Below are positions 25,997-35,080 of a DNA stretch of 64,000 nt, piece after piece (position 1 is the stretch's first letter; each line of letters opens with the position of its first letter). The stretch is taken from the NCBI RefSeq assembly GCF_021412585.1, contig NZ_JAKCMI010000030.1, positions 60,834-124,833 of the forward strand. Reading direction: 5' to 3'. A program made the translations under genes and the position numbers. The notes below the pieces were generated by a model. That model was not told the origin of the DNA and made no database searches. It was given only the letters and a program-made list of their open reading frames with translations. Origin of the DNA: Halomonas alkalisoli. Lineage in GTDB: Bacteria > Pseudomonadota > Gammaproteobacteria > Pseudomonadales > Halomonadaceae.

Positions 25997-27719
25997 GGCG
26001 GCCTCCCTGATGGTCGGGGCGATCTTCGGAAACGGCGGCAAGGTTGGCGCCCAGGGCGCGGTCCATCGCGGCACCCACCGCCCTGGCCGAGACCTCGGGC
26101 CAGCGGGCGGTCACGTGCTGGTCGGGCCGCAGCAGGTAGCCGGCGCCGGCCGTGAGGCCATAGCGCTCCCCGATCAGGTTCTCGGCGTCCTCGATCGTAA
26201 CGCTGCGGGGCAGCTCGGAGAGGGCGTGAGGCGTGGGTCCGACGATGACCAGGTCGAGGTCGTCGCGCTCATCCAGCAGCGACTGCAGTTCGGCCTTCAG
26301 GCTCTCGGCCCGGGCGCTGTCGACGCGGCCATCGAGCAGCAGCACGAAGCGGTTGCCCAGCTGGTTGAGCAGCCAGGCGCTCTGCCCGGCGAGTCGAATC
26401 GGCGCATCCTTGGCCGGGCTGCCGGGGCGCAGCTCAAGCGGGAAGCCCTCGGCGCCGGTGTCGTTGAGCGGCGAGCCGTCATAGCGGCAGGGCACCGACA
26501 GTCGGCCGCTGTTCACCAGGCTGCGGGCGAAGGGGTAGTGTTCGGCCAGTTCCAGGGTGGTGTCGCGGAACACCCGGCTGATGCGGCTCTTGGGCGTGAT
26601 GAAGTCGGTGGCGCGGGTCGAGTTGAGGATGTTCTCGGCGGCACCGTGCTGGCGCTCGTCGTTGTAGGTGGCGAGCAGCGCCTCGGGGGCCTGGCCCCTG
26701 AGTACCCGGGCCAGTTTCCAGGCCAGGTTCTCGGTGCTCTGCAGCGCACCGTTGGCGCCACGGGCGCCAAAGGGCGAGACCTGGTGGGCGGCGTCGCCCA
26801 TGAAGAACACCCGGTTGTGAATATAGTCGTCCATCTTGCGGCAGCGGAAGGTGTAGACGCTGGCCCACTCCAGTTCGAACTCCACGTCCTCGCCGAGCAT
26901 CGCCTGCACGCGGGGGCGGATGTTCTCCTCCTTCTTCTCCTCTTCCGGATCGGCGTCCCAGCCCAGCTGGAAGTCGATGCGCCAGACGTTGTCCGGCTGC
27001 TTGTGCAGCAGCACCGACTGGTTGGGGTGGAAGGGCGGGTCGAACCAGAACCAGCGCTCGGTGGGGAAGTCCGCCTTCATGATCACGTCGGCGATCAGGA
27101 AGTGGTCCTGGAAGATCTGGCCGCGGCTCTCCAGGCCTAGCATGTCGCGGATCTTGCTGTTGGCGCCATCGGCCACCAGCAGGTAGTCGCAGGAGAGGCG
27201 GTACTCGCCATCCTCGGTGCTGACCACGATTTCGCTGCGTTCGGGCCGGCTGTCGACCTCGGTCACCTTGTGCTTCCAGCGCAGTTCGATGAGGTCGGAG
27301 AGTTCGTCTGCCCGGTCGACCAGGTACTCCTCGAAGTAGTACTGCTGCAGGTTGATGAAGGCCGGCATGCGGTGGCCCTCTTCCGGCAGCAGGTTGAAGT
27401 CGTAGACCTCGCGTTCCTGGAAGAACACGCGGCCGTGCTGCCAGGTCACGCCCTTGTCGATCATCGGCTGGCCGCAGCCCAGGCGATCGAGGATCTCCAG
27501 GGTGCGCTTGGCGAAGCAGATCGCCCGGGAGCCGACGCTGACGGTGTTGTTGTCGTCCAGCACGACGCTGGCGATGCCCTGCTGGGCCAGGTCGATGGCC
27601 ATGCCCAGGCCGGTGGGACCGGCGCCGACGATCACCACCGGGCAGTGGCGCACGTCGTCGCGGTCCAGCTCCGGCGCACGATGGTATGGATAGACGGGAT
27701 TGTTGTAGGTACTTGGCAT
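25983..27719 (-). CDS. mhaA: FAD-dependent aromatic hydroxylase, probable 3-hydroxyphenylacetate 6-hydroxylase large component
   Basis: A 578-residue flavoprotein of the PheA/TfdB/MhpA group. It has the FAD motif GAGPTGLG near residue 31, a later DG motif (VADGANSKIRDM), and GDAAHQVSPFGARGANGA near residue 315. The C-terminal thioredoxin-like domain is about 420-578. GGAGGAAAC lies directly before the ATG at 27719. Together with the DUF2783 protein it should hydroxylate 3-hydroxyphenylacetate to homogentisate, which hmgA then cleaves. The substrate is inferred from the operon; another meta-hydroxylated acid is possible. Confidence 0.8.
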   Translation of the reverse strand: MPSTYNNPVYPYHRAPELDRDDVRHCPVVIVGAGPTGLGMAIDLAQQGIASVVLDDNNTVSVGSRAICFAKRTLEILDRLGCGQPMIDKGVTWQHGRVFFQEREVYDFNLLPEEGHRMPAFINLQQYYFEEYLVDRADELSDLIELRWKHKVTEVDSRPERSEIVVSTEDGEYRLSCDYLLVADGANSKIRDMLGLESRGQIFQDHFLIADVIMKADFPTERWFWFDPPFHPNQSVLLHKQPDNVWRIDFQLGWDADPEEEKKEENIRPRVQAMLGEDVEFELEWASVYTFRCRKMDDYIHNRVFFMGDAAHQVSPFGARGANGALQSTENLAWKLARVLRGQAPEALLATYNDERQHGAAENILNSTRATDFITPKSRISRVFRDTTLELAEHYPFARSLVNSGRLSVPCRYDGSPLNDTGAEGFPLELRPGSPAKDAPIRLAGQSAWLLNQLGNRFVLLLDGRVDSARAESLKAELQSLLDERDDLDLVIVGPTPHALSELPRSVTIEDAENLIGERYGLTAGAGYLLRPDQHVTARWPEVSARAVGAAMDRALGANLAAVSEDRPDHQGGRHATA

Positions 27720-27818
27720 GTTTCCTCCGACCGCGGTTGCTTCAGGGACAAGGCCGCCGCGGTGCGCTGCGGCCTGTCCCCGGCGCCGCTCGCCAGGCAT
27801 TTTTTTGAAAACGGCTCG

Positions 27819-28787
27819 TTACTGGTTCTCGACGACGTCCTGCAGCGAGTGCCACATGGCAGTGTCGCGCTCGGCGGTCCAGATGCGCGGATCCGGATAC
27901 TCGCCGCCCGCCTCGTCGTAGCAGCGGGTGATGTCGAAGGGCACGCAGTGATCGAAGATCACCCAGTGGCCGTATTTCAGCTTGAGCAGGGCGTAGGTCT
28001 CGGCGTAGCACTCGGAGAGGCTCTTGCCGGCGGCCTTGCCCGCCTTGACGCTCTCGTACATGTCGTTGAGGAAGTCGCGGGTGCCCTGGATGGCCTCCTG
28101 GCACTGCTCCGGGGTCTGCAGGGCGTCGCCGCGGCCCGGCACCAGCTTCTGGGGGGCCATGGCCTGCAGGCGGTCCAGGGTGGCGGGCCAGTATTCGTGA
28201 TAGGCGTCGCCGGTGTAGGGGGTGGCGCCGTATTCGACCAGGTCGCCGGAGAACATCACCTTCTCCTCGGGGAGCCAGACGATGGTGTCGCCCTTGGTGT
28301 GGCCACGGCCCAGGTGGATGATGCGCACCTCGCGCTTGCCCATGTACACCGTCAGTTCCTGCTGGAAGACGATGTTCGGCCATGTCAGGCCGGGCACGGA
28401 GTCGACGCCCTTGAATAGGCGCGGGAAGCGACCGACCTCGGACTCGTAGTCCTGCTGGCCGCGTTCGACGATCAGGTCATAGGTGTGCTGGCTGGCGTAG
28501 ATGTTCTCGGCCTGATAGGCGGAGGCACCCAGCACGCGCACGGCGTGGTAGTGCGTCAGTACCACGTGCTTGATCGGCAGGTCGGTGACCTCGCGGATCC
28601 GGCGGATCACGTCCTGGGCCATGATCGGGGTGGCCTGGGTGTCGATCACCATCACGCTGTCGTCGCCGATCACGATGCCGGTGTTGGGGTCACCCTCGGC
28701 GGTGTAGGCATAGAGGCCTTCGGCCAGTTTGTCGAAGCTGATCTGCTTCTCTTCGGTATCGGCGTGCGAGGCGAATTTCTTGCTCAT
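27819..28787 (-). CDS. Metallo-beta-lactamase-fold protein with incomplete metal motif
   Basis: A 322-residue MBL-fold protein with no signal peptide. The signature region reads T-H79-Y-H81-A-V83-R84 instead of H-x-H-x-D-H, so the two residues that usually bind the second zinc are lost. H163 (HLGRGHTKGD) and D182 (FSGDLVEYG) remain. The C-terminal 120 residues are a helical extension. GGAGAGGATCC precedes the ATG. As the first gene of the homogentisate unit it may be a hydrolase for a ring-derived thioester or lactone, or a non-canonical oxygen- or thiol-handling protein. Function is unknown. Confidence 0.78.
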   Translation of the reverse strand: MSKKFASHADTEEKQISFDKLAEGLYAYTAEGDPNTGIVIGDDSVMVIDTQATPIMAQDVIRRIREVTDLPIKHVVLTHYHAVRVLGASAYQAENIYASQHTYDLIVERGQQDYESEVGRFPRLFKGVDSVPGLTWPNIVFQQELTVYMGKREVRIIHLGRGHTKGDTIVWLPEEKVMFSGDLVEYGATPYTGDAYHEYWPATLDRLQAMAPQKLVPGRGDALQTPEQCQEAIQGTRDFLNDMYESVKAGKAAGKSLSECYAETYALLKLKYGHWVIFDHCVPFDITRCYDEAGGEYPDPRIWTAERDTAMWHSLQDVVENQ

Positions 28788-29162
28788 GGATCCTCTCCAA
28801 TGTCTCGTCGGGGCGTCTTGGCCAGGCGATCGGTGACAGCCGGTCTCGACCCGACTCAGGTGTGTCAGGGTGAATCGAGCATAGTTGCTTTTGAAACTAT
28901 ATGTCCAGCTCTCCTGTCATTGGTTTCACGCGATGTCGCCGAGAGAATGGTAAAAAATTGCCTAAGATCATGGATTTCTTTGGTTTTTAATACCTAAGTC
29001 TAATACGAAATTTTGCCAAATTAGTTGCAGGGGAGAGTAACTGCGGTCATGGTGACAGCGGAGAACAGGAAGACTGAAAGCTCTTGGCCGATGGCTTCCA
29101 GAGCCCAGTCGACAAGATCGTAATTCGGCGCATGTCGCCCCGTGACGACGTAGGAGCACAAC
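28788..29162. other. Divergent promoter region between the homogentisate unit and the second TRAP unit
   Basis: This 375-base AT-rich region separates two units read in opposite directions. It contains the 20-base palindrome at 28881-28900, and TGAAAC (28892) and GTTTCA (28923) as inverted half-sites 31 bases apart. Possible -10 boxes (for example TAATAC at 29001) lack good -35 partners. No gene is visible. Confidence 0.55.
28881..28900. promoter_or_regulatory. Palindromic operator candidate
   Basis: ATAGTTGCTTTTGAAACTAT has arms ATAGTTnC and GnAACTAT around a four-base centre. Symmetric AT-rich 16-20 base sites are typical of MarR proteins, and a marR gene ends the divergent unit (32132). 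It lies 94 bases from the MBL-fold gene start and about 260 bases from the TRAP receptor start. The other candidate binder is an IclR protein. Confidence 0.5.
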
Positions 29163-30218
29163 ATGAACAAGACAACTCGCCTGATGGCCGGCGCCCTGGC
29201 GACGCTCGGCTTGGGCCTCGGCACCCCGGCACTGGCCCAGACCACCATTACCGTGAGCACCTGGGGTGGCCCCAACCATGGCGTCAATACCATCGTCTGG
29301 CCGAGCTGGAAGGCATGGATCGAAGAGGCCACCGAAGGTCGCGTGACCGTGGACGTCGTGCACGACATGGGGCCCCCGGCGGCACAGATGGAGATCGTTG
29401 CCGACGGCATCGCCGATGCCAGCTGGATCTTCCATGCCCACATGGCGGGTCGCTTCCTGGCCACGCAGCTGCCGGAATTCCCCACCTTCGAGGAGTTCTC
29501 CTCCGAGGATGCCGCCGCTGCCTACTGGCATACCCATCAGGAGCACCTGGCCCAGGCTAACGAGCACCGCGGCATCGACGTGATGGCCATGGGCGTGCAT
29601 GGCCCCGGTCAGATCTTCACCCGCGACCAGGTCGACAACCTGGACGGACTGGCCGGCAAGCGCCTGCGTGTCGGCGGTGGTGTGATGAGCGGCCTGGCCG
29701 ATGCCATGGGCGTGACCGGCGTGGCGCTGCCGCCCACCGGCGTCTATGAGGCGGCTTCCCAGGGTGTGGTCGACGGCGCCATGCTGACGCTGGAGAGCCT
29801 GCGCAGCTTCCGGGTCGCCGAAGTGGCGCCTCATGCCCTTACCGTGGATGGCGGCTTCTATCGTGGCAGCTTCGCCATCGTGATGAACCCGATGGTCTGG
29901 GACCAGATCTCCGAGGAGGATCGCGAGGCGATCGAAGCGGTTTCCGGCGAGCACCTGTCGCGCCTGTTCGGCTACATGATGGACGTCTCCGACGAGAGCG
30001 GCGTCGAATTCGCCAATGAGCGTGGCCAGACCTTCACCCAGGTGCCCGAGGAGGATGTCGAGAGGCTGCGTGGCGTGACCGAGGAGCTGATCGCCGAATG
30101 GGCCGCCGCCGTGGAAGACCGCGGTGTCGACGCCGATGCCGCACTCGAGCACTTCCGCGAGCAGCTTGCCCTGGCCGCCGAGAGCGAAGGCATCGCCGAC
30201 CGCGTCGTGCGCCAGTAA
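29163..30218 (+). CDS. TRAP transporter substrate-binding protein (DctP family), second system
   Basis: A 351-residue periplasmic receptor with signal peptide to about residue 26 (GTPALAQT). The DctP fold is shown by LDGLAGKRLRVGGG and by AASQGVVDGAMLTLESLRSF. GGAG is eight bases before the ATG. It opens a unit with DctQ, DctM and MarR genes. Given the divergent homogentisate genes, 3-hydroxyphenylacetate, homogentisate or a related aryl acid is the likely ligand. Confidence 0.88.
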   Translation: MNKTTRLMAGALATLGLGLGTPALAQTTITVSTWGGPNHGVNTIVWPSWKAWIEEATEGRVTVDVVHDMGPPAAQMEIVADGIADASWIFHAHMAGRFLATQLPEFPTFEEFSSEDAAAAYWHTHQEHLAQANEHRGIDVMAMGVHGPGQIFTRDQVDNLDGLAGKRLRVGGGVMSGLADAMGVTGVALPPTGVYEAASQGVVDGAMLTLESLRSFRVAEVAPHALTVDGGFYRGSFAIVMNPMVWDQISEEDREAIEAVSGEHLSRLFGYMMDVSDESGVEFANERGQTFTQVPEEDVERLRGVTEELIAEWAAAVEDRGVDADAALEHFREQLALAAESEGIADRVVRQ

Positions 30219-30242
30219 CGTCCCGGCTAGCGGAGACCCATC

Positions 30243-30794
30243 ATGCCGACTTCGTCGACACTCTGGTTACGGGTCGGCCGTTTCATGCAGCTGGGACTGG
30301 AGGGGGTGGCGGGCGCCACCCTCTTCGCCATGATGCTGCTGACCACGGCTGACGTCATCGGTCGCTACTTCTTCAATTCGCCGATACTCGGCACCGTCGA
30401 GCTGACCCAGCTGATGCTGGCGGCGGTGGTGTTCCTGTCGCTGCCGGTGGTGTGCTGGCGAGAGGAGCACGTCAGCGTCGACCTGCTCGACGCCATCTTT
30501 CCGCCCCGCCTGATCTGGATCCGCCAGGTGATCGTCAACCTGATCGTCACCGGCGCGCTGTGGGTGATGGCCCGTCGGGTCTGGGCGCTGGCTGAGCGCG
30601 CCATGGAGTGGGGGGACGTGACCGAGTTCCTGCGCATCCCCAACGGTTACCTGATCTATCTGATTTCCATCATGCTGGCGGCGTCGGCGCTGCTGACGCT
30701 GCTGCGTGCCGTGCTCTACTTCCTCGAGGGTATTCGGGTGGTCGAGCGCGGAGGCCCGCTCAGTCCTGAGAAAGGCAAGGGAGGCGATACATGA
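30243..30794 (+). CDS. TRAP transporter small permease (DctQ family), second system
   Basis: A 183-residue membrane protein with four predicted helices and the DVIGRYFFNSPILGTVELTQ pattern of DctQ proteins. Its stop overlaps the start of the large permease gene (ATGA at 30791-30794), so the two permease subunits are translationally coupled. Confidence 0.88.
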   Translation: MPTSSTLWLRVGRFMQLGLEGVAGATLFAMMLLTTADVIGRYFFNSPILGTVELTQLMLAAVVFLSLPVVCWREEHVSVDLLDAIFPPRLIWIRQVIVNLIVTGALWVMARRVWALAERAMEWGDVTEFLRIPNGYLIYLISIMLAASALLTLLRAVLYFLEGIRVVERGGPLSPEKGKGGDT

Positions 30795-32086
30795 TTGAAG
30801 CACTCTACGGGTTCGCCGCCCTGCTGCTGCTGGCGTTCCTGCGCGTGCCACTGGCCTTTGCCATGGGCATCGTCGGCTTCGCTGGCTTCTACTACCTGAC
30901 CGGCAACTGGAACGCCGCCGAGGCCATGGCCGCGCGTCGGGTGGTGGACACCGCCATGGACTACGGCCTGTCGGTGATCCCGCTGTTCATCCTGATGGGC
31001 AACTTCGTCTCGCATGCGGGGATGTCGGATGCGCTGTTCCGCGCGTCCAACGGCTTTCTCGGCCACCGCAAGGGCGGCCAGGCCATGGCCACCATCGTCG
31101 CCTGCGGCGGCTTCAGCGCCATCTGCGGCTCCAGCCTCGCCACCTGCGCCACCATGGGGCGCGTGGCGATGCCCCAGATGCGCAAGTACGGCTACAAGGA
31201 CTCCCTGGCCGCGGCCTCGATTGCCGCGGGTGGCACCCTGGGCATCCTGATCCCGCCCAGCGTGATGCTGGTGATCTACGGCATCCTCACCGAGACCAGT
31301 ATCCGTGAGCTGTTCGCCGCCGGTTTCATCCCCGGTATCCTGGGGATCTTCCTCTACCTGGGGTCGGTGAAGTGGGTCATGTGGCGCGACCCCGAGGCCG
31401 GCCCCGCCGGCGAGAGGGTGCCCTGGCCCGAGCGCATGGCGGCATTGAAGAGCGTGGGCAGCACCCTGGCGCTGTTCGTGCTGGTGATCGGCGGCATCTA
31501 CCTGGGCGTATTCACGCCCACCGAGGCGGCGGGCATCGGCGCCATGGGTGCCTTCCTGATTGCCCTGTGGCGGCGAGCGCTCACCCCCCAGGTGCTGATG
31601 AACGTGCTGATGGACACGGTGCGCACCACGGGCATGCTGTTCGCCGTGATCCTCACCGCGCTGATTTTCGCCAACTTCATCAACCGTGCCGGGCTGCCCA
31701 GCGACCTGCTGGCCTTCGTCAACGCACTGGATATCGCGCCCTTCCTGGTGATCCTGGTGATACTCGCCATCTATATCGTGCTGGGCTGCGTGTTCGAGAG
31801 CATGTCGATGCTGCTGCTCACCGTGCCGGTGTTCTTCCCGGTGGTGGCGGGCCTGGGCTACGACCTGGTGTGGTTCGGCATCCTGGTGGTGATCGTGATC
31901 GAGATCAGCCTGATCACGCCACCGGTGGGGATGAACGTCTTCGTGCTGCGGGCGGTGCTGCCGGACGTGTCCACGGGGACGATCTTCCGCGGGGTGACGC
32001 CGTTCTGGGTGGCCGGCATGGTGCGCGCGTTGCTGGTGCTGCTGTTCCCGGCTATTGTGCTGTTCCTGCCGCAACTGCTCTATTGA
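30791..32086 (+). CDS. TRAP transporter large permease (DctM family), second system
   Basis: A 431-residue protein with about 12 membrane segments and the DctM motifs LFILMGNFVSHAG, LIPPSVMLVIYG and GVFTPTEAAGIG. It forms the ion-coupled channel with the DctQ protein. GGGAGG lies seven bases before its ATG inside the dctQ gene. Confidence 0.92.
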   Translation: MIEALYGFAALLLLAFLRVPLAFAMGIVGFAGFYYLTGNWNAAEAMAARRVVDTAMDYGLSVIPLFILMGNFVSHAGMSDALFRASNGFLGHRKGGQAMATIVACGGFSAICGSSLATCATMGRVAMPQMRKYGYKDSLAAASIAAGGTLGILIPPSVMLVIYGILTETSIRELFAAGFIPGILGIFLYLGSVKWVMWRDPEAGPAGERVPWPERMAALKSVGSTLALFVLVIGGIYLGVFTPTEAAGIGAMGAFLIALWRRALTPQVLMNVLMDTVRTTGMLFAVILTALIFANFINRAGLPSDLLAFVNALDIAPFLVILVILAIYIVLGCVFESMSMLLLTVPVFFPVVAGLGYDLVWFGILVVIVIEISLITPPVGMNVFVLRAVLPDVSTGTIFRGVTPFWVAGMVRALLVLLFPAIVLFLPQLLY

Positions 32087-32131
32087 TTTCGCTATTGATG
32101 TCAGACCGGGCGTGGGATGAGGAGAGCCGCG

Positions 32132-32650
32132 ATGAACATGGAAGACACCCAAGCCGATACCGCCAGGGATGGCACTGTCGGTGACGATGGGCCGTCGACG
32201 AAACCGGAGCTGGATCTCAACCAGTTCCTGCCCTATCGACTCAACAGCCTGGCCGACCGTATCAGCCAGGCCCTGGCGCAGCTCTATGAGGAGCGCTATC
32301 AGCTCAATATCGCCCAGTGGCGGGTGCTGGCCTGGCTCAGCCACTGCGACGAGCTGACGGCGAAGAAGGTGTGCGCCTACACCAACATGGACAAGGCCCG
32401 TGTCTCCAGGGCGATCCAGGCCCTGGAGGACCGGGGGCTGATCAGCCGCACGCCGTCGCCCAGGGATCAGCGCCTGCACGATCTCCACCTCACCCCGGCG
32501 GGCCAGGTGCTGCTGGCCGAGCTGATTCCCGCGGCCCAGGCCTGGGAGGCGGAGCTGGTCGCGACCCTCACCGCCGGCGAGTATCGCGACCTGCTCAACG
32601 TGATGCGCAAGCTCGAGCGGCAGCTGGAGCGGATTGGCGATAAGGGCTAG
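32132..32650 (+). CDS. MarR-family transcriptional regulator
   Basis: A 172-residue MarR protein. The winged helix-turn-helix covers about residues 60-120 (CDELTAKKVCAYTNMDKARVSRAIQ region; wing with SPRDQRLHDLHLTPAG). ATG 32132 is preferred to 32117 because GAGGAG lies seven bases upstream of it. It is the last gene of the TRAP unit and probably controls this unit and the divergent homogentisate genes through the palindrome at 28881. In Pseudomonas putida the homogentisate regulator is an IclR protein instead, so the regulatory type differs here. Confidence 0.87.
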   Translation: MNMEDTQADTARDGTVGDDGPSTKPELDLNQFLPYRLNSLADRISQALAQLYEERYQLNIAQWRVLAWLSHCDELTAKKVCAYTNMDKARVSRAIQALEDRGLISRTPSPRDQRLHDLHLTPAGQVLLAELIPAAQAWEAELVATLTAGEYRDLLNVMRKLERQLERIGDKG

Positions 32651-32659
32651 CCGTCGTGG

Positions 32660-33184
32660 CTATGGCGCGACACAGAAGGGGGCGGCATTCTCCAGTGACA
32701 TCACCGGCCGCAGGTAGAACTGCCCGCCCATGTTGCAGCGCGTACGCCCTTCGCCGCTGAAGTCGACGAAACAGTCCTGCTGGGAATGGCCACCGGCGCT
32801 GACCTGATTCCAGTACCAGCCAGACGGCGTGTCCGGAAAGGCGTCGAGATCGATAGCCATGGGCGTCTGCCCCTGGCGCTCTTCCGGAGGCTGTATCAGG
32901 CCGCTCAGCTCATGAAAGCGGGGCATTCGCCACGGACAGTCGGCGCTTGCCTCCTGCTGGACGCGCTGCTGCGCCGCGCTCCAGTTGAATCGCTCGGCTT
33001 CGCCCAGGCAGCGGCCATCGTGGTAGCGCTGTCCCAGGCTGCAGCGCATCCAGGCGAGCTGCTGGCGCGTGTCCTTTACCATGCCATCGTGATCGGTCTC
33101 ATACCTGGACTCGCCGCTGCCCAGGGCCGGACCAGCCAATGCCAGGAGCAGCCCCGCCACTAGTGCCCGGCAGTGCAGGTTCAT
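32660..33184 (-). CDS. Secreted DUF1566 (Lcl C-terminal-like) protein
   Basis: A 174-residue protein with a signal peptide of about 22 residues (LLLALAGPALG). The rest is a DUF1566-like domain: the segment MVKDTRQQLAWMRCS at the start, several Cys (likely disulfides), WRMPRFHELSGLI, and a GQFYLRPV end. It overlaps the stop of the IclR gene by four bases (ATGA) and so shares its transcript. It ends ten bases from the convergent marR stop. No function is known. Confidence 0.75.
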   Translation of the reverse strand: MNLHCRALVAGLLLALAGPALGSGESRYETDHDGMVKDTRQQLAWMRCSLGQRYHDGRCLGEAERFNWSAAQQRVQQEASADCPWRMPRFHELSGLIQPPEERQGQTPMAIDLDAFPDTPSGWYWNQVSAGGHSQQDCFVDFSGEGRTRCNMGGQFYLRPVMSLENAAPFCVAP

Positions 33185-34020
33185 GCCTCGGCCGACGTCT
33201 CGCTGGGGATGTGCCCGCCCAGGCGAGCGGTAATCTCCGCGGCGGTTTCGCGAACCAGCTCGCCGAGCTCCACCAGGCGGGATTCCGGGATGCGGGCCAC
33301 CGGGCCGGAGACCGAAATGGCTGCCAGCGGCGTGCCATGCTCGTCATGGACGCAGGCCGCCACGCAGTGCAGGCCGATGGCATGCTCCTCACGGTCGCAG
33401 GCGTAGCCCTGCCGGCGAATCTCGGCCAGGCCGGCCCGCAGGGACTCGGGCGTGTGCAGGGTGTTCTCGGTCACCCGGGACAGGCCACGCTCGGCCAGCA
33501 CGCGCTCGAACTCGTCATCGGGGAGCCAGGCCATCAGCGCCTTGCCGACACCCGAGGCATGCAGGGGCGCCCGGGAGCCGAGGCGAGTGATCATGCGCAT
33601 CATCTGCGGCGATTCACTCTGGGCCAGGAAGACGGCCGTGGCGCCATCGCGGATGCCCAGGTTGGCGGTCTCGCCGGTCTGGGCGGTCAGGCGACGCAGG
33701 AAGGGCCGGCTGGTGGCCACGAAGTCCCGGGCTTCCAGGAAGCTGTTGCCGATGCGGAAGGTCTTGACGTCGATCTTCCACACGCCAAGCTCGTTATCCT
33801 GGGTGATGAAGCCTTGTCCCTGCAGGGCCTGGAGCAGTCGGTGGGTGGTGGAGGGCGCCAGGTCGACCATCTCGGCCAGTTCGGATAGCGCCAGGCCGCC
33901 CGGTGTTGCCGCCAGCCGCTCGAGCAGGTTGAGCCCGCGCACCAGCGATTGGCTGTGGCCACTCGTACTCTTGCCGGGGCCTGGCGGCCGTCCCGCCGTT
34001 CTGCGTTTGACTTCACTCAC
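33181..34020 (-). CDS. IclR-family transcriptional regulator (second)
   Basis: A 279-residue regulator. A basic, proline-rich N-terminal tail is followed by a winged helix-turn-helix at about 25-85 (MVDLAPSTTHRLLQALQGQGFI) and an IclR effector domain at about 95-270. The GTG at 34020 is chosen since GGAG is nine bases upstream; a TTG at 34035 would add five residues. It is 149 bases downstream of an enoyl-CoA hydratase gene on the same strand. Its targets are unknown and may be the neighbouring hydratase and deaminase genes. Confidence 0.85.
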   Translation of the reverse strand: MSEVKRRTAGRPPGPGKSTSGHSQSLVRGLNLLERLAATPGGLALSELAEMVDLAPSTTHRLLQALQGQGFITQDNELGVWKIDVKTFRIGNSFLEARDFVATSRPFLRRLTAQTGETANLGIRDGATAVFLAQSESPQMMRMITRLGSRAPLHASGVGKALMAWLPDDEFERVLAERGLSRVTENTLHTPESLRAGLAEIRRQGYACDREEHAIGLHCVAACVHDEHGTPLAAISVSGPVARIPESRLVELGELVRETAAEITARLGGHIPSETSAEA

Positions 34021-34169
34021 CTGGGTTGTCTCCAAATTCTGGGTGGGCCGCTCGTATTAGCCAGGGCCAGGCCTTCTTGCCGGCATGAAAGCAGCTCTCA
34101 GGATACCCGCTCCGCTTCACCTTGTCGCGGCGACGGAAAAGCCTTCCATTCCCTGTTTCCCACGCCTTT

Positions 34170-34961
<792 letters not shown>

Positions 34962-35080
34962 TGATATATCCTTGGTCTAATGTGATACCGCCACCAGCCT
35001 AGCCCGTCCCGACCGTCTTTCGGCACTCCTGCGACCAAAGACGAGGCTCAGGTACCAAAGACGATGTCCAGGAGAGCGCC

